The notes: generated from the letters alone by a model not told the origin. Positions 16,067 through 24,630 are shown, counted from the first letter of the stretch. The stretch is 40,202 bases of DNA from an uncultured Acidimicrobiales bacterium (GCA_938029215.1 CALHFG010000084.1:1-40202); one strand, 5' to 3'. Made by a program: numbers and translations.

Positions 16067-17793
16067 GAGGCGGCATCAAGAGCAAGAAGAACGTTGTCAA
16101 GCTTGGCGTCTTTGTGCTCATAGGTATCTGTGGTGTCGTCGGTCTAGGTCTCGCTGCTCGTTCCTATGAAGGAGTTTCGCAGTCGGAGGAAACCAACGAA
16201 GTCTTCAACGCCGCCGCCCAACTGCCCCCCGAGTTGGTGGAGGCGGTCATATGGCAGCGCGACCCCGAGGACTTGACCCGAGAGATGGAACCCCTTACTC
16301 GGGTCGACATCACCTCCGCCTGGATCCGCGCCTGGGAGCAGCTGTCGATCGTGGCGCGTACGGGCAGTCTCACCGGGTTGGAGGTCTACTTCTCGAACTC
16401 TGCGCTCGACGGATTGCTCGAGTCGGCCGAGCGAATGCGCGGTCGACCAGTCAACCAGATCAATCACAATCTTCGGGTCGACTTTTACTCCGAAGACGGA
16501 CAGGTGATCGGCCTGACGGCAGATGAGGTCGGTCTTGTTCGTTCGGTGCCCGTTGGCGACACGGTCGGCTTCGTTCAGACCAGGGAATCGTATGAAGCGA
16601 TCCTGCTCCTCGAAGATGGCAACTGGCGTGTTCAGCACTGGGTTCGCCGGTCGAGTGAGGACCGTTGGTGGACCGACCCGGCCGAGGCAGCTGCCGAGTT
16701 CGACCCAACCACGTTTGCGGTCAATGGCGTCAACTACTTCCCCCAGGCCCACCCATTCGATGCGTTCTGGGCCAATTACGACGAACAGGTCATCGAATCT
16801 GATCTGGCACGAATCGCCGCGCTCGGTGCCGACTCGGTGCGAGTGTTCTTGCCGTTTGACGAACTCGGCGGTCGCTGGGTAGGGGACGAACAGCTTGAGC
16901 CAGTCCTCGACTTCTTCGATCGGGCCGAGTCCCACCAACTCGGGGTTGTGGCCACCCTGTTCGACGGACGGACCGATCATCGAACCGACAAGTGGGACTC
17001 CGACCGCGCTCACGCGGAGACCGTCGTCGAGGCCCTGGGCGAACACCCAGCATTGTTGATGTGGGATCTGAAGAACGAGCCCGACCGTGACATCGGCGCC
17101 AACGGTGTGTCCGAGCAACTCTTGTACGCCTGGCTTGGACATGTAGCCCATGTCGTCCGAGACGCGGACCCGGCGACCCCGCTCACCGTCGGCTGGTCAA
17201 CCCCCGAAGCCGCACTTGCCGCACCGGTTCACACCGACGTCGTCTCCTACCATTACTACGCTCCCATGGCGGACTTCGATGATCTGGCCCAACGAGTCAA
17301 CGAGCACGCAGCTGGACGGCCGGTGGTCATCTCCGAGTTTGGTCTACCGACCTGGAACTCATACTTCCCCGGAGGGCACACCGAGGTTGAGCAGGCGGGG
17401 TATGTCGCCGACGTGGTGTCATCGGCCGACCGGTTGGGAGTGAACGGGACCATGGTGTGGACGCTGTGGGATCTTGCGGAGTCTCCTCCCGACGCGGGAC
17501 GCTTTCCGTGGAACACGGGACCACAAACATCGCTCGGTCTTCTTCGCGCCGACGGATCGGAAAAACTCGCGGCCATCGTGCTTGACCCGGCCACCGACCT
17601 CGACGAGGTTCCTCGCCCCGGCTTGTTCAATCGCTTTGGCAAGACGTTCTGGCGCTTGGTGGTCCTCGGGGTTATCGCGCTGGCCGGTTTGGCGATTCTC
17701 GGTCGAAAAGTGCGGGGACCGAAACGTACCGAAAGTCAGGTTGCTGCCCTGCTCGACACGATGCGAAAGCCCCCATCGGAACCGCCGGCCTAG
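16063..17793 (+). CDS. Membrane-anchored GH5-like (clan GH-A) glycoside hydrolase
   Basis: A 576-residue protein with an N-terminal membrane helix (about 11-31) and a second near the C-terminus (about 530-548). Between them are an NTF2-like segment (about 50-200) and a TIM-barrel hydrolase (about 215-510). The two catalytic glutamates of clan GH-A are visible: acid/base E339 in MWDLKNEPD and nucleophile E425 in VVISEFGLP. Supporting conserved residues include HYYAPM before the nucleophile and VWTLWDL after it. The family acts on beta-mannans, beta-glucans and related polymers. Placed in an assembly operon and tethered to the membrane, it is more likely to trim or release the nascent polymer than to feed the cell. 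The start overlaps the previous stop by 4 bp. Confidence 0.8.
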   Translation: MRGGIKSKKNVVKLGVFVLIGICGVVGLGLAARSYEGVSQSEETNEVFNAAAQLPPELVEAVIWQRDPEDLTREMEPLTRVDITSAWIRAWEQLSIVARTGSLTGLEVYFSNSALDGLLESAERMRGRPVNQINHNLRVDFYSEDGQVIGLTADEVGLVRSVPVGDTVGFVQTRESYEAILLLEDGNWRVQHWVRRSSEDRWWTDPAEAAAEFDPTTFAVNGVNYFPQAHPFDAFWANYDEQVIESDLARIAALGADSVRVFLPFDELGGRWVGDEQLEPVLDFFDRAESHQLGVVATLFDGRTDHRTDKWDSDRAHAETVVEALGEHPALLMWDLKNEPDRDIGANGVSEQLLYAWLGHVAHVVRDADPATPLTVGWSTPEAALAAPVHTDVVSYHYYAPMADFDDLAQRVNEHAAGRPVVISEFGLPTWNSYFPGGHTEVEQAGYVADVVSSADRLGVNGTMVWTLWDLAESPPDAGRFPWNTGPQTSLGLLRADGSEKLAAIVLDPATDLDEVPRPGLFNRFGKTFWRLVVLGVIALAGLAILGRKVRGPKRTESQVAALLDTMRKPPSEPPA

Positions 17794-17832
17794 GTTCGGT
17801 TTTCGCAGTGGTTTGGTAGGCCAATCCATTGC

Positions 17833-17860
17833 TTTACAAATCGTAAAAATGGCCTAGGCT
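17833..17860 (+). promoter_or_regulatory. Operator-like palindrome and -10 box before the catabolic cluster
   Basis: The 73-bp gap before the first catabolic gene has a perfect inverted repeat TTTAC-N5-GTAAA (17833-17847), followed 7 bp later by TAGGCT (17855-17860), which fits an actinobacterial TANNNT -10 element. The GTG start at 17867 lies only 6 nt beyond the -10, consistent with a leaderless transcript. A repressor on the palindrome would cover the promoter. The regulator is unknown and none is encoded next to it. Confidence 0.5.
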
Positions 17861-17866
17861 GGGAAG

Positions 17867-19117
17867 GTGACCACCGGTACCCCTCTGGGTGAGCTTCGTA
17901 TAGATATCGATCGACTACAGCAGCGGCTGGCGGATCTTGCCGCGATCGGGGCGATCGAGGGAACCGAGGGCTGCGCGCGGTTGGCGCTAACCGACGAAGA
18001 CAAAGAGGGCCGCGACCTCGTCGTGGCGCAGATGCGTGACCTTGGACTGCAGGTGACGATCGATGGAATCGGCAACGCGGTAGGCGTCATGGCCGGCCAA
18101 ACCGATGGCCCGCCGGTGATGACCGGCAGCCATATCGACACTGTGCGAACCGGTGGGCGATACGACGGCAACCTGGGTGTTCTCGCCGGTCTCGAGGTCA
18201 TTGAAACGCTGAAGTCGGCCGGAGTTACTCCTAAGCGACCGCTCGCGGTGGCCTTCTTCACCGACGAAGAAGGGGCCCGGTTCCCTCCCGACATGCTGGG
18301 AAGCCTCGTCTTCGTTGGTGGGATGCCCCTGGAAGAAGCACTCGAGATCGAAGGAATTGACGGACCCACCGTCGGTGCCGAACTCACCCGGATCGGATAC
18401 GACGGCTCAGCCCCGCTTCCGGCCGCACCTCCGCACGCCTTCGTTGAACTACACATCGAGCAGGGTCCGGTCCTAGAGGTGGAAGGCATCACAATCGGTG
18501 CGGTTACCGGCGTCCAGGGGATTAGCTGGCAGGAGGTCACCGTCACCGGTCAAAGCAATCATGCGGGAACGACGCCGATGGGGATGCGTCGTGATCCTGG
18601 TTACGTCGCTGCCGCATGCGCCAGCTTTGTACGGGACCTCGTGCTCGACATTGGCGACCCCCAGGTCGGGACCATTGGTCGAGTCGAGTTCCACCCGAAC
18701 CTGGTCAACGTCGTTCCTGCCAGTGCCACGTTCACCGTGGATCTACGCAACACCGACGAAACGGTGCTCCAAGAGTCGGAACGTCGGTTCGCGGACTTCC
18801 TCGCCAAAACCGCTGAGGCCGAGGGTTGCAGCGTCGAAACCAGAGAACTGGCCCGATTCGAGCCGGTCATCTTCGACCCAGCTGTTGTCGACATCGTCGA
18901 ACAAGGCGCCAAGGACTTGGGGCACACCGTCTTGCGCATGCCCTCGGGCGCGGGGCATGACGCCCAAATGTTGGCCCGGGTCTGCCCGACGGCCATGGTG
19001 TTCACCCAGAGCAAGAACGGACTGAGCCACAACCCGCTCGAATACACAGCCCCCGCCGACCTCGAAGCCGGCGCCAACGTGCTTCTGCAAACGATGATCA
19101 CTCTTTCGGAGGCATAA
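17867..19117 (+). CDS. M20-family allantoate / N-carbamoyl-L-amino-acid amidohydrolase (AllC/HyuC-like)
   Basis: A 416-residue dinuclear-metal amidohydrolase. Ligand motifs are present in order: H89 in TGSHIDTV, D100 in GGRYDGNLG, the Glu pair in FFTDEEGARF (134-135), H196 in ELHIEQGP, and the late GLSHNPLEYT His. RYDGNLGVLAG and LHIEQGP are specific for the allantoate amidohydrolase / N-carbamoyl-L-amino-acid hydrolase / ureidoglycine-type subfamily rather than plain M20 peptidases. It would remove a carbamoyl or ureido group, releasing CO2 and ammonia in purine, pyrimidine or hydantoin breakdown. The start is GTG, apparently leaderless. The stop is 2 bp before the next start, so it heads the operon. 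The exact substrate cannot be settled from sequence. Confidence 0.85.
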   Translation: MTTGTPLGELRIDIDRLQQRLADLAAIGAIEGTEGCARLALTDEDKEGRDLVVAQMRDLGLQVTIDGIGNAVGVMAGQTDGPPVMTGSHIDTVRTGGRYDGNLGVLAGLEVIETLKSAGVTPKRPLAVAFFTDEEGARFPPDMLGSLVFVGGMPLEEALEIEGIDGPTVGAELTRIGYDGSAPLPAAPPHAFVELHIEQGPVLEVEGITIGAVTGVQGISWQEVTVTGQSNHAGTTPMGMRRDPGYVAAACASFVRDLVLDIGDPQVGTIGRVEFHPNLVNVVPASATFTVDLRNTDETVLQESERRFADFLAKTAEAEGCSVETRELARFEPVIFDPAVVDIVEQGAKDLGHTVLRMPSGAGHDAQMLARVCPTAMVFTQSKNGLSHNPLEYTAPADLEAGANVLLQTMITLSEA

Positions 19118-19119
19118 CT

Positions 19120-20853
19120 ATGACGCAGGCTTCTCTTCAGCAGCACCCCGGCTTTCAACCCCACGGGCGATCGATGCCGCTTACGCCGATGTCGCTCGGA
19201 CAGTTGCTTGAGCGCATCGATCACGAATGGCATGGCCGCAAACGAATCTTCGATCTACCTACCGCTCGTTTCTGGAAACCCGATCCGAACATCGACCTCA
19301 GCTTCGAGTTTCTCGGACGGCCGTGTGCGAGCCCCTTGGGGCCGGCAGCCGGTCCCCATAGCCAGCTGGCCGAGAACATCGTGCTCAGCTGGTTGGGCGG
19401 GTCCCGCTTGTTCGAGTTGAAGACCGTCCAGATTCTTGATGATCTCGAGATCCAACGACCCTGTATTGATATGCAGACCATCGGATACAACATCGAATGG
19501 AGTCAGGAGCTGACGGTCGCCCAAAGCCTGACCGAGTACGTCAAGGCGTCGATGCTTCTGCGCATTCTGCGCGAATGGGAACCGATCGCCGAGTTTGTTG
19601 GCAGTGATCCTGGCCCGCACGTATTCGACATGAGTGTTGGCTATGACCTTGCCGGAATCTCTGACCCCAAAGTTGCGGGCTTTATCCGCGGTATGCGCGA
19701 TGCATCGAGCGAGATTGAGGCGTTGCGTTCAGAACTTACCGGACCGTGGGCTCAGTACGCCGATCTCGACTTTGATCCCGTTCTGTCCGACACCCTTACG
19801 CTGTCCACCTTCCACGGCTGTCCGCCCGACGAAATCGAGGGCATCACCAAACACCTCATCGATGAACACCAACTCGACGTGATCGTGAAGCTGAACCCGA
19901 CGCTGCTGGGATACGAAACGGTCCGTTCGATCGTGAACGACGAATTGGGTTATACCGACGTCAGCGTCAAGGAAGAAGCCTTCGCCGAAGACCTGCAGTT
20001 CGACCGTGGCATCGAGTTGATAGCGGATCTCAATCAGTACGCCGCCGACCGCGGTCGAAGCTTTGGGATCAAACTGACCAACACACTGGTTGTTCACAAC
20101 GCCAAGGCATGGATGCCCGAAGACACCATGTATCTCAGTGGGCCGCCACTGCACGTGCTGGCCATGACGCTGCTCGACAAGCTCAGCCCTCACCTACCCG
20201 AGGGCGTGATGGTGAGCTTCAGCGCAGGTATCACCAAGGACAATTTGGTCGACGCCTTGGCCGTCGGCATCAATCCGGCAACGGTCTGTTCCGACCTTCT
20301 TAAGCCCGGTGGGTATGGCCGGCTGGCTCCGATGTTGCGGACTGTCACGAAGGCCATCGCCGATGCTGGACACGTCTCGCTCGCCGACTGGAAGGCTGCC
20401 AACCCACTCTCGGCCGCCGACTACTCGGCTCGTATTCGTAGCAATGGCGACTACCACCTTTCAGCAAATGAGAAGCTGCCACGCGAGGTCGATCACAAGC
20501 TCGAGACCTTTGGCTGTGTGGCGTGCAACTTCTGCATCACGGTCTGCCCGAACGATGCCTTCTTCAACATCCCGAGTCCTCAAGAAGAGATTGAGGGGCG
20601 CCAGCAGTACCTCGTGTTGGCCGAACTGTGCAACGAGTGCGGTAACTGCATGACGTTCTGTCCCGAGGACGGAGATCCGGCGCAGGTGAAGCCAAAGATC
20701 TACACGAATCCCGACGTGTACGCTGCTCGAACCGACCAGGGCTTCCTGATCTCCAACGGCCAGATTGTCGACTCTCGATCCAACGAGAACGATGTCAACG
20801 TTCTTCAGAACTTGCTCAACACCGGCAGCCCCATCTCCAAGGAGACGGTATGA
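19120..20853 (+). CDS. YgfK-like dihydropyrimidine-dehydrogenase-fold Fe-S oxidoreductase, short form
   Basis: A 577-residue protein matching the N-terminal half of YgfK, known from enterobacterial purine/uric-acid clusters. Diagnostic segments are SPLGPAAGPHSQLAENIV (71-88), FELKTVQILD, TLSTFHGCPPDEIE (228-240), VKLNPTLLGYE, IKLTNTL and SDLLKPGGYGRL. This is the flavin-binding barrel related to dihydroorotate and dihydropyrimidine dehydrogenases. Two [4Fe-4S] motifs follow, with cysteines 466/469/472/476 and 504/507/510/514. Full-length YgfK is about 1030 residues and continues into a GltD-like FAD/NAD(P) domain that is absent here, so electrons must come from a separate partner. The start has GGAGG 7 nt upstream. 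It probably reduces a purine-derived intermediate. Confidence 0.82.
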   Translation: MTQASLQQHPGFQPHGRSMPLTPMSLGQLLERIDHEWHGRKRIFDLPTARFWKPDPNIDLSFEFLGRPCASPLGPAAGPHSQLAENIVLSWLGGSRLFELKTVQILDDLEIQRPCIDMQTIGYNIEWSQELTVAQSLTEYVKASMLLRILREWEPIAEFVGSDPGPHVFDMSVGYDLAGISDPKVAGFIRGMRDASSEIEALRSELTGPWAQYADLDFDPVLSDTLTLSTFHGCPPDEIEGITKHLIDEHQLDVIVKLNPTLLGYETVRSIVNDELGYTDVSVKEEAFAEDLQFDRGIELIADLNQYAADRGRSFGIKLTNTLVVHNAKAWMPEDTMYLSGPPLHVLAMTLLDKLSPHLPEGVMVSFSAGITKDNLVDALAVGINPATVCSDLLKPGGYGRLAPMLRTVTKAIADAGHVSLADWKAANPLSAADYSARIRSNGDYHLSANEKLPREVDHKLETFGCVACNFCITVCPNDAFFNIPSPQEEIEGRQQYLVLAELCNECGNCMTFCPEDGDPAQVKPKIYTNPDVYAARTDQGFLISNGQIVDSRSNENDVNVLQNLLNTGSPISKETV

Positions 20854-20933
20854 CGAACGCGATCAATGGGGTCAGACCCCATCACCATCCGATGGGGTCT
20901 GACCCCATTCAGAACCCGCGAGCCAATCGATGA
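20850..20933 (+). other. 27-codon bridging mini-ORF across a repeat insertion
   Basis: An ATG at 20850 overlaps the YgfK-like stop by 4 bp and has a good Shine-Dalgarno (AAGGAG, 20839-20844). The frame runs through the palindromic repeat for 27 codons and ends at TGA 20931-20933, which overlaps the ATG of the next gene (20930). It probably encodes no functional peptide. It may carry ribosomes across the insertion and so preserve translational coupling, or may be only a by-product of the insertion. Confidence 0.4.
20865..20909. repeat. REP-like palindromic repeat, copy 1
   Basis: Two 17-bp units, ATGGGGTCAGACCCCAT (20866-20882) and ATGGGGTCTGACCCCAT (20892-20908), are each near-perfect 8+1+8 palindromes and are reverse complements of each other. 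Together they can form one long hairpin with a short loop. The same unit recurs at 27237-27278 and 32875-32907. The insertion is flanked by ATGACGAAC (20850-20858) and ATGAGGAAC (20930-20938), which looks like a slightly diverged target duplication. Confidence 0.9.
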
Positions 20934-21865
20934 GGAACATCACCATTGGGGCGGCGCAGTTGGGGCCGATCGCCAAGGACGAGAGTCGGTCGCAGGTAGT
21001 TGAGCGCATGCTTGTATTGCTCGGTCAGGCTTCCGATGCGGGCTGTGAGCTGGTTGTGTTCCCGGAGCTTGCGCTCACGACGTTCTTTCCTCGGTGGTAC
21101 ACCGAAGACATCGGTGGCCACGACCACTACTACGAGACACAAATGCCCGGTCCCGAGACCCAGCCCTTGTTTGACGAGGCCAAGCGTCTCGGCATTGGGT
21201 TCGCGTTGGGCTACGCCGAACTCACCGAACCCGACGCCGACGGAGTCGTCCACCGCTACAACACCACGATTCTGGTGGAACGGGACGGTTCGGTTGTCGG
21301 TCGATTCCGCAAGGTTCACATACCCGGCCACGAGAACGACGAGCCGTGGCGACCTTTCCAGCACTTGGAGCGTCGCTACTTCGAAGAGTCCAACGAGGGT
21401 TTCCCGGTGTTCCGTGGATTCGGCGGCATCGTCGGTATGGCCACCTGCAATGATCGCCGCTGGCCCGAGACCTATCGGGAGATGGGCCTCCAGGGGGTGG
21501 AGATCGTCATGATCGGCTACAACACGCCCATCCACTACGCCCCTGACCCGGGACAGAATGCGCTTCAGGGATTCCACAACCATTTGTGCATGCAGGCCGG
21601 TGCCTACCAGAACGGAACATGGGTGGTCGGCGTTGCGAAGGGCGGCACCGAAGAAGGGGTCGAGAGCTTGGCGCAGAGCTGCATCATCGCCCCCAGCGGC
21701 CAGATCGTCGCTCAGGCACTCAGCACCGGTGACGAACTGATCACCGCGGTTGCCGATCTCGACTGGTGCGCCAAATACAAAGACACCCTGTTCGACTTCT
21801 CCACTTACCGACGCCCCGAGATGTATCAACGCATCGGGTCCCAGAAAGGCGTGATCGCGCCGTGA
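20930..21865 (+). CDS. N-carbamoyl-D-amino-acid hydrolase (nitrilase superfamily)
   Basis: A 311-residue carbon-nitrogen hydrolase with the Glu-Lys-Cys triad E46 (VVFPELALT), K128 (RFRKVHIPG) and C173 (ATCNDRRWPE). Several blocks match the characterised Agrobacterium D-carbamoylase as I recall it, including PELALTTFFPRW, MPGPETQPLF, RPFQHLERRYFE and CNDRRWPETYREMGL, and the length is the same. It removes the N-carbamoyl group from D-amino acids or similar ureido acids, yielding ammonia and CO2. The start at 20930 has no Shine-Dalgarno of its own, because a repeat has separated it from the site at 20839-20844. The stop overlaps the next GTG start (GTGA). In this cluster the natural substrate may be a purine- or hydantoin-derived ureido acid. 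Confidence 0.87.
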   Translation: MRNITIGAAQLGPIAKDESRSQVVERMLVLLGQASDAGCELVVFPELALTTFFPRWYTEDIGGHDHYYETQMPGPETQPLFDEAKRLGIGFALGYAELTEPDADGVVHRYNTTILVERDGSVVGRFRKVHIPGHENDEPWRPFQHLERRYFEESNEGFPVFRGFGGIVGMATCNDRRWPETYREMGLQGVEIVMIGYNTPIHYAPDPGQNALQGFHNHLCMQAGAYQNGTWVVGVAKGGTEEGVESLAQSCIIAPSGQIVAQALSTGDELITAVADLDWCAKYKDTLFDFSTYRRPEMYQRIGSQKGVIAP

Positions 21866-24504
21866 GCGATATCAGCTTCTTACTAAACGGTTCCGATGCC
21901 ACCGCGTCGGCCGAACACGAACACCTCCTCACCGCACTGCGCGACGAACTCGATGTGTTGTCGCCAAAAGACGGCTGCTCACCATCGGGACAGTGCGGGG
22001 CCTGCACGGTGCTGGTCGATGGCAAAGCCCGGGTCGCGTGCCAAACGAGTATGGAAAAGACCGAGGGAAGCACGGTTCTTACCCTCGAGGGGCTTTCCGA
22101 GGCGGAGAAAAAGCAGTACGGCGAAGTCTTTGCTGCCTACGGCGCCCTGCAGTGCGGTTTCTGTACCCCGGGCATCGTGATGCGAGTAAAGGCAATCCTC
22201 GATAAGAAACGTCAGCCCGACGGCACCAGCGACGTCACTCGTGACGGTGCCGCTCGCCTCATGGGAGGGAACCTCTGTCGGTGCACCGGCTACACCAAAA
22301 TTCTCGACGCGGTCGAGGCTCTTGCCCGCAACGAACACCCTGCGGCACTTCCGCCTAAGGGGGTCGGCTCTCGCGGGATCAAGTACGAGGCGGAGCCGTT
22401 AGCTCTGGGAACCCGACCGTTCATCGACGACCTTCGTCCTGCCGGTCTGCTTCACGGAGCGGTCCACCTCACCGATCATGCCCGCGCCGACATTCTCGCG
22501 ATCGATACGACTGCGGCAGCGGCGGTTCCCGGTGTTGAACGAGTCTTCACCGCAGCCGACGTTCCGGGTGAACTGCGCAGCGGCCTCATCCACAAGGACT
22601 GGCCCATCTTCATTCCCGTCGGTGGCAGAACCAGCTACCGCGGGGATGTCCTTGCGCTGGTTGTAGCCGAGACAAGGGCCATCGCTCGTCAGGCTGCTCA
22701 GTTGGTGTCGGTGACCTATGAGGTTCATCAGCCGATGACGAACCCGGCCGAGGCCGTGGCATCAAGTGAGAACGCTGTTTGGGAACTGGACGGCAATGTT
22801 CTATCGACGTCGACCTACTCCCGAGGCGATGTGGACGCTGGACTGGGCGAAGCGGCCCACATGCTCACCGAAACCTTCCAGACCCAGCGAATCGACCACG
22901 CCTTCATCGAACCCGAATCGACGTTGGCGATCCCGGTTCCCGCTGGCACCGAACCGCCGCTCACCGCCGGCGCGCGTGTCCCGGCCGACTTCGACAGGAT
23001 GCTTGTGTACACCGGGGGGCAGGGCATTTGGGACGATCGAAACGACATCGCTCGAATCATCAATATGCCGAGCGAGACCGTGCTTACTGAGCTCATCAGC
23101 AACGGTGGAGCCTTCGGAGGCAAAGAGGACATGAGTAACCAGGGTCAAACCGGGCTTGCGTCATGGCTGCTTCAGAAGCCGGTTCGGACCACGTTCAGCC
23201 GTGAAGAGAGTTTCCTTGTTCACACCAAGAGGCATGCGATTCGCATGACATATGAACTCGGCTGCGACGCCGACGGCAAGCTCACCGGGCTTCGGGTTCG
23301 GATGCTCGGCGACTCCGGGCCCTATGCCTCGGTCGGCATGAAGGTGCTCGAGCGAGCCGCCGGCCACGCATCGGGACCGTATGTCATTCCCAATATCGAC
23401 GTGGAGGCCGTCGCCGCCCGAACCAACAACAGTGTGTGCGGTGCGTTTCGAGGATTCGGCGCCAACCAGGCCCAATTCGCAATGGAAGGAATGCTGGACA
23501 GGCTGGCGGAAAAGGTTGGGATTTCCGGGTGGGAAATCCGCAAACGCAACGTCATCACCCCCGGCGTGGTGTGGGGCCCGGGCCAGAAGATGGACGATGG
23601 CTGTCTCGGAGCCGAAGCGTGCCTCGACGCTGTGAAGCCCGCCTACGACGAAGCCAAGGCAGCCGGGAAAAACGTTGGCCTGGGCCTTGGCCTAAAAAAC
23701 AGTGGCCTTGGTAACGGCTTTAAGGAGATCGCAAAAGCCGTCGTGCACTTCCGTGAAGACGGGGTGGTGGAGGTTCGTCACTGTTGGACCGAGATGGGCC
23801 AGGGTGTTCATACCGTCGCGCAGCAGGTAGCCACCGAGGAACTTGGTATCGGCGCCGAGCAGATCGAAGTGATTGTGGACAGCACTCGAGAGCTTGGGGC
23901 CGGTCAAACCACAGGAAGTCGAGGGACCCTGATGGGTGCGGGCTCGGTCCAGGATGCTTGCCAGAAGGCCATGGCCGACGGATGCAAGGTCGGTGTCGAC
24001 TACGAAGGTGAATATCGCGTCGACTGGACGAACAGCCTCAGTGAAGGCTTGGAGAGTCCCATCATCCATAGCACGTTCGGATACGCCGCCCAGTTGGTGA
24101 TCATGGACGATGAGATGACGGTGGAGAAAGTGGTCGCAGCTCACGATGTCGGCCGGGCGGTGAACCCGCTGCTTTGCGAAGGGCAGGTCGAGGGAGCGGT
24201 CCACATGGGACTGGGGTATGCGATGACCGAGGGATTCCCCGTCGACGAAGACGGACTTCCGCGTAACGACACCCTCCGCGGGCTCGACATCATTCGTCCC
24301 AAGGATATGCCTGACGTCGAAACCATTCTGGTCGAGTCGCCGGAACCCAATAGCCCCTATGGCATCAAGGGCGTTGGCGAGATTGGCCTCGTTCCAACCG
24401 CCGGCGCAGTCGCTGCCGCCATGCACGATGCCGATGGGGTCTGGCGCAACGAACTTCCACTCGTCAACGAAAAGAACCGTGAGCGATCCAGTGCCTGGCA
24501 GTAG
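21862..24504 (+). CDS. XdhD-like molybdenum hydroxylase, fused [2Fe-2S] and molybdopterin subunits
   Basis: An 880-residue protein. The N-terminal plant-type ferredoxin domain has Cys39, 45, 48 and 60 (DGCSPSGQCGACTV). The second [2Fe-2S] domain has QCGFCTPG and NLCRCTGY. From about residue 165 onward it is a xanthine-dehydrogenase-type molybdopterin domain with GGAFGGKEDMS, CGAFRGFGANQAQ, TEMGQGVHTV and the late GIKGVGEIGLVPTAGA carrying the probable catalytic Glu. There is no FAD domain, the architecture of enterobacterial XdhD. It would hydroxylate a purine or other N-heterocycle and pass electrons to a separate flavoprotein, perhaps the one encoded at 29190-30653. The GTG at 21862 overlaps the previous stop by 4 bp; an in-frame extension upstream lies inside that gene. 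Confidence 0.87.
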   Translation: MSDISFLLNGSDATASAEHEHLLTALRDELDVLSPKDGCSPSGQCGACTVLVDGKARVACQTSMEKTEGSTVLTLEGLSEAEKKQYGEVFAAYGALQCGFCTPGIVMRVKAILDKKRQPDGTSDVTRDGAARLMGGNLCRCTGYTKILDAVEALARNEHPAALPPKGVGSRGIKYEAEPLALGTRPFIDDLRPAGLLHGAVHLTDHARADILAIDTTAAAAVPGVERVFTAADVPGELRSGLIHKDWPIFIPVGGRTSYRGDVLALVVAETRAIARQAAQLVSVTYEVHQPMTNPAEAVASSENAVWELDGNVLSTSTYSRGDVDAGLGEAAHMLTETFQTQRIDHAFIEPESTLAIPVPAGTEPPLTAGARVPADFDRMLVYTGGQGIWDDRNDIARIINMPSETVLTELISNGGAFGGKEDMSNQGQTGLASWLLQKPVRTTFSREESFLVHTKRHAIRMTYELGCDADGKLTGLRVRMLGDSGPYASVGMKVLERAAGHASGPYVIPNIDVEAVAARTNNSVCGAFRGFGANQAQFAMEGMLDRLAEKVGISGWEIRKRNVITPGVVWGPGQKMDDGCLGAEACLDAVKPAYDEAKAAGKNVGLGLGLKNSGLGNGFKEIAKAVVHFREDGVVEVRHCWTEMGQGVHTVAQQVATEELGIGAEQIEVIVDSTRELGAGQTTGSRGTLMGAGSVQDACQKAMADGCKVGVDYEGEYRVDWTNSLSEGLESPIIHSTFGYAAQLVIMDDEMTVEKVVAAHDVGRAVNPLLCEGQVEGAVHMGLGYAMTEGFPVDEDGLPRNDTLRGLDIIRPKDMPDVETILVESPEPNSPYGIKGVGEIGLVPTAGAVAAAMHDADGVWRNELPLVNEKNRERSSAWQ

Positions 24505-24523
24505 CGACCTCCGTGCAACACCC

Positions 24524-24630
24524 GGTGACGGGTCTGTTTGTCGCACCTCGTTCCTCGGCGCTCCAAACGCTGCGATGTCTGATGCCACACCTGGTGACGG
24601 GTCTGTTTGTCGCACCTCGTTCCTCGGCGC
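24524..24630 (+). repeat. Tandem pair of a 38-bp direct repeat
   Basis: Copies at 24524-24561 and 24593-24630 are identical over 38 bp (beginning GGTGACGGGTCTGTTTG) and are preceded by similar ACACC(C/T) sequence. The period is 69 bp. They fill most of the 147-bp gap between the XdhD-like and SsnA-like genes and resemble dispersed intergenic repeats. No function is evident. Confidence 0.85.
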
